A stretch of DNA of 64,000 nucleotides, from contig NZ_JAUYQU010000114.1 of the NCBI RefSeq assembly GCF_030697065.1, positions 1-64,000 of the forward strand, written 5' to 3'. A model generated the notes under the pieces. That model did not search any database and was not told the origin of the DNA. It worked only from the letters and a program-made list of their open reading frames with translations. Shown one piece after another: positions 62,002 to 64,000 of the stretch (position 1 is its first letter; every line of letters starts with the position of its first letter). The position numbers were made by a program, and so were the translations under genes. Source of the stretch: Bradyrhizobium sp. (GTDB taxonomy: Bacteria > Pseudomonadota > Alphaproteobacteria > Rhizobiales > Xanthobacteraceae).

Positions 62002-63693
62002 GTGACATCCGCAGTTCCGCAAGCTTCGACCATCCTCGCGTCGCTCGGCCAGGCCGCCTTCGTGTGGGACATCGCCACCGACGCGATGCTTTGGAGCGAT
62101 CATCTCGGCTCGGTTTTTCCGGACATTCCGCCGGAGTCGCTGGCCAGCGGCGCCGAATTCTCGAAACTGATCGAGCCGTCGCGCGCGGTCCGTTCGGAGG
62201 CGCTCGGCCATGCCGCGCCGTCGCGCGGCGGCGATGGCGTGCCCTACCGGATCGAATACGGGGTGCGTACCTCGACCTCGGCGCCGGTGCTGTGGATCGA
62301 GGAGACCGGCTGCTGGTTCGCCGGCGCCGACGGCAGGCCGGCGCGCGCCCACGGCATCGTCCGGATCAACAACGAACGTCACGCCCGCGATGAGCAGTTG
62401 CTGAAACTGTCGCGCAACGATCCGCTGACCGGCGAACTCAACCGCACCCACCTGGTGGGATCGCTGGCCGAGGCCATCGAGGAAGCCTCGCGCTTTCGCA
62501 CCACCTGCGCCTTCATGCTGATCGGGATCGATCATCTGGCGCGGATCAACGATGCCTTCGGCTTCGATGTCGCGGACGCGGTGATTTCGGAAGTGGCCAA
62601 ACGGATTCGCGCGCGGCTGCGCGGCGGCGACGTGCTCGGCCGGTTCTCCGGCAACAAGTTCGGGCTGATCCTGAAGAACTGCACCGTCGACGACATGAAT
62701 GTCGCCGCCGAACGGTTCCTGGCGGGCGTACGCGACGAGGTGGTGCCGACCAGGTCGGGACCGGTCTCGGTCACCGCATCGATCGGCGCGGTCAGCGTGC
62801 CGCGCTATGCGCGCAATGCCGACGAGGCGATCAACCGCGCTCACGAGACGCTCGATGGCGCGAAGCGCCGCCGCTCCGGCTCGTTTTCGGTGTGGCGCCC
62901 GAATGTCGAGCGCGACGCCCAGCGCCGCGTCAATATCCGCGTTACCGACGAGATCGTCACCGCGCTGAACGAACGCCGGATCGTGATGGCGTTCGAGCCG
63001 GTGGTAGAGGCGCGCTCGCGCGATGCCGCGTTCTACGAATGCCTGGTCCGCATGGAGCAGGACGACGGCCAGGTTCTGCTGGCGCCCGATATCGTCCCGG
63101 TCGCGGAAAAGCTCGGCCTGATCCGGCTGGTCGATCACCGCGTGCTCGAACTGGTGGTGGCAGAACTGGCGCAGCAGCCCGACATCCGGCTCAGCCTCAA
63201 CATCTCGCCCGATACCACGATGGACCCGGACTGGTGGGCCTCGATCGAATCGCTGATGCGCGCCCATCCCGGCGTCGCTGAGCGGTTGATCGTCGAAATC
63301 ACCGAAACCGTCGCGATCCAGGATATCGACGACGTCCGCGGCTTCGTCACCCGGCTGAAGAACTACGGCAGCCAGATCGCGATCGACGATTTCGGCGCCG
63401 GCTACACCTCGTTCCGGAACTTGCGCAAGCTCGGCGTCGATATCGTGAAAATCGACGGCGCGTTCGTGCAGAACATCGCCCGCTCGGCCGACGATCGCGC
63501 CTTCGTGCAGACCCTGATCGACCTGGCGCGCCGGCTGCAAATCAAGACCGTCGCGGAATGGGTGCAGGACGAGGAATCCGCCGTCATGCTGCGCGAATGG
63601 GGCTGCGACTACATCCAGGGGCGGCTGATCGGACTGGCGTCAGCGCAGCGGCCGTGGGCGGTGCAGGAGACGGTGTTGCCAGCGGCGGGGTGA
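62002..63693 (+). CDS. GGDEF-EAL protein with degenerate GGDEF
   Basis: A 563-residue cytoplasmic protein: PAS-like N-terminus (about 8-125), GGDEF-type domain (130-290) and EAL domain (310-555). The cyclase signature is GRFSGNKFG instead of GG(D/E)EF, so it is probably inactive. The EAL domain has ECL in place of EAL but keeps the key residues in SLNIS, EITET, IDDFGAGYTSF, VKIDG and the final Gln (YIQG), so cyclic-di-GMP hydrolysis is plausible. GTG start with GAGG ahead. Confidence 0.87.
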   Translation: MTSAVPQASTILASLGQAAFVWDIATDAMLWSDHLGSVFPDIPPESLASGAEFSKLIEPSRAVRSEALGHAAPSRGGDGVPYRIEYGVRTSTSAPVLWIEETGCWFAGADGRPARAHGIVRINNERHARDEQLLKLSRNDPLTGELNRTHLVGSLAEAIEEASRFRTTCAFMLIGIDHLARINDAFGFDVADAVISEVAKRIRARLRGGDVLGRFSGNKFGLILKNCTVDDMNVAAERFLAGVRDEVVPTRSGPVSVTASIGAVSVPRYARNADEAINRAHETLDGAKRRRSGSFSVWRPNVERDAQRRVNIRVTDEIVTALNERRIVMAFEPVVEARSRDAAFYECLVRMEQDDGQVLLAPDIVPVAEKLGLIRLVDHRVLELVVAELAQQPDIRLSLNISPDTTMDPDWWASIESLMRAHPGVAERLIVEITETVAIQDIDDVRGFVTRLKNYGSQIAIDDFGAGYTSFRNLRKLGVDIVKIDGAFVQNIARSADDRAFVQTLIDLARRLQIKTVAEWVQDEESAVMLREWGCDYIQGRLIGLASAQRPWAVQETVLPAAG

Positions 63694-63721
63694 GCTTGTC
63701 GCTCGCGCTGAAATATCAGCG

Positions 63722-63784
63722 TCGTCCCGGCGCGGAGGCCGGGACACGTGTTGAGGGATTTGTGTTTCCCGTTCGCCGGGACGA
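63722..63784. repeat. REP-like GC-rich palindromic repeat
   Basis: GTCCCGGC...GCCGGGAC hairpin (63724-63745) with a third arm GCCGGGACGA at 63775-63784 that can pair with TCGTCCCGGC at 63722-63731 instead. This is the form of short interspersed palindromes often found between genes in Bradyrhizobium. It lies between convergent genes. Confidence 0.6.
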
Positions 63785-63789
63785 GAAAC

Positions 63790-64000
63790 CTACTCGTCCT
63801 TCTTCGGCTCTTTCGACATCCGCTCCAGCCGGTCCTGCATGTCCTTCATCTGGCGCCGCAGGTCATCGATATTAGCCTCTTCGGCGACCGGCTCCGGCAC
63901 CTTCTCCAGTTCGGCGCCGGCGGCACTGCCCGGGCGCGGCGGCACGAACGGCTTGAACATCGAGAAGGTCTGCTGAAACATTTCCATGTTGCGGCGGACG
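63790..64000 (-). CDS. phaR: C-terminal part of PhaR-like polyhydroxyalkanoate regulator (5' end off window)
   Basis: At least 70 residues are visible, from a start beyond base 64000. The segment NMEMFQQTFSMFKPFVP followed by an acidic linker and a short coiled coil (IDDLRRQMKDMQDRLERM) matches the C-terminal region of PhaR, the repressor of PHA granule genes. The DNA-binding N-terminal domain is outside the window. An internal Met at 63987 is not taken as start. Confidence 0.65.
   Translation of the reverse strand, partial: VRRNMEMFQQTFSMFKPFVPPRPGSAAGAELEKVPEPVAEEANIDDLRRQMKDMQDRLERMSKEPKKDE

Noticed and set aside
61957-63540. 527-codon minus-strand frame opposite the GGDEF-EAL gene
   Set aside because: Antisense shadow; the plus strand has clear catalytic motifs.

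Overview
The window looks like chromosomal DNA of a Bradyrhizobium-type alphaproteobacterium (Nitrobacteraceae; Rhodopseudomonas-like relatives are also possible). It is GC-rich, carries a complete FixL-FixJ-FixK2 oxygen cascade with a FixJ-adjacent orphan receiver, fixNOQP/fixGHIS, napEDABC, a sox cluster, and lineage-typical small proteins (DUF6429, DUF6894, a PhaR-like C-terminus). The genus is inferred from gene content and protein sequence recalled from memory; no search was run.

Layout. 1-2160: end of a nicotinate-type catabolic locus (enamidase, AA_synth-family protein) and a decayed Asp/Glu-racemase/maleate-isomerase remnant. 2181-16020: thiosulfate/sulfide oxidation. A YeeE-type sulfur transporter, an ArsR persulfide-sensor-like regulator and SoxS run left. 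SoxV and SoxW run right. SoxA, SoxX and a GlcG-like protein run left. SoxYZBCD, a flavocytochrome c pair, a soluble cytochrome c and a second YeeE protein run right. 16036-18698: a BenE-type transporter and a CaiB-type CoA-transferase. 18862-25579: periplasmic nitrate reductase, a DUF1858 redox protein, a Dnr/NnrR regulator and NnrS. 25652-31490: fixK2, orphan receiver, fixJ, fixL, a CBS protein, a cytochrome c and an FnrN/FixK1-type regulator. 31585-41547: small membrane protein, hemN, unknown small protein, ccoNOQP and ccoGHIS.

41638-48628: a caspase-like protease with eight tandem ~38-residue repeats, next to a BTAD-type regulator, then a MarR-EmrA-EmrB efflux operon. 48854-64000: Zur, an EamA exporter, a sulfurtransferase, IspG, a PIN toxin/DUF7662 pair, a Rieske oxygenase, DUF6429, a second (exported) caspase-like protein, a prenyl diphosphate synthase, MtgA, ribosomal protein L32, a membrane protein, a GGDEF-EAL protein and the end of phaR.

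How it fits together. FixL senses O2 through a heme PAS domain and activates FixJ. FixJ probably acts at a 16-bp dyad upstream of fixK2. FixK2/FnrN then act at 14-bp TTGA-N6-TCAA boxes, which I find before napE, the orphan receiver, between the cytochrome c and fnrN, before the 46-aa membrane protein/hemN, before the unknown 33189 gene, before ccoN and before ccoG. The Sox branch feeds electrons to c-type cytochromes and so to the cbb3 oxidase or nitrate respiration encoded in the same window. The main candidate for an undescribed system is the repeat-bearing caspase with its BTAD neighbour.
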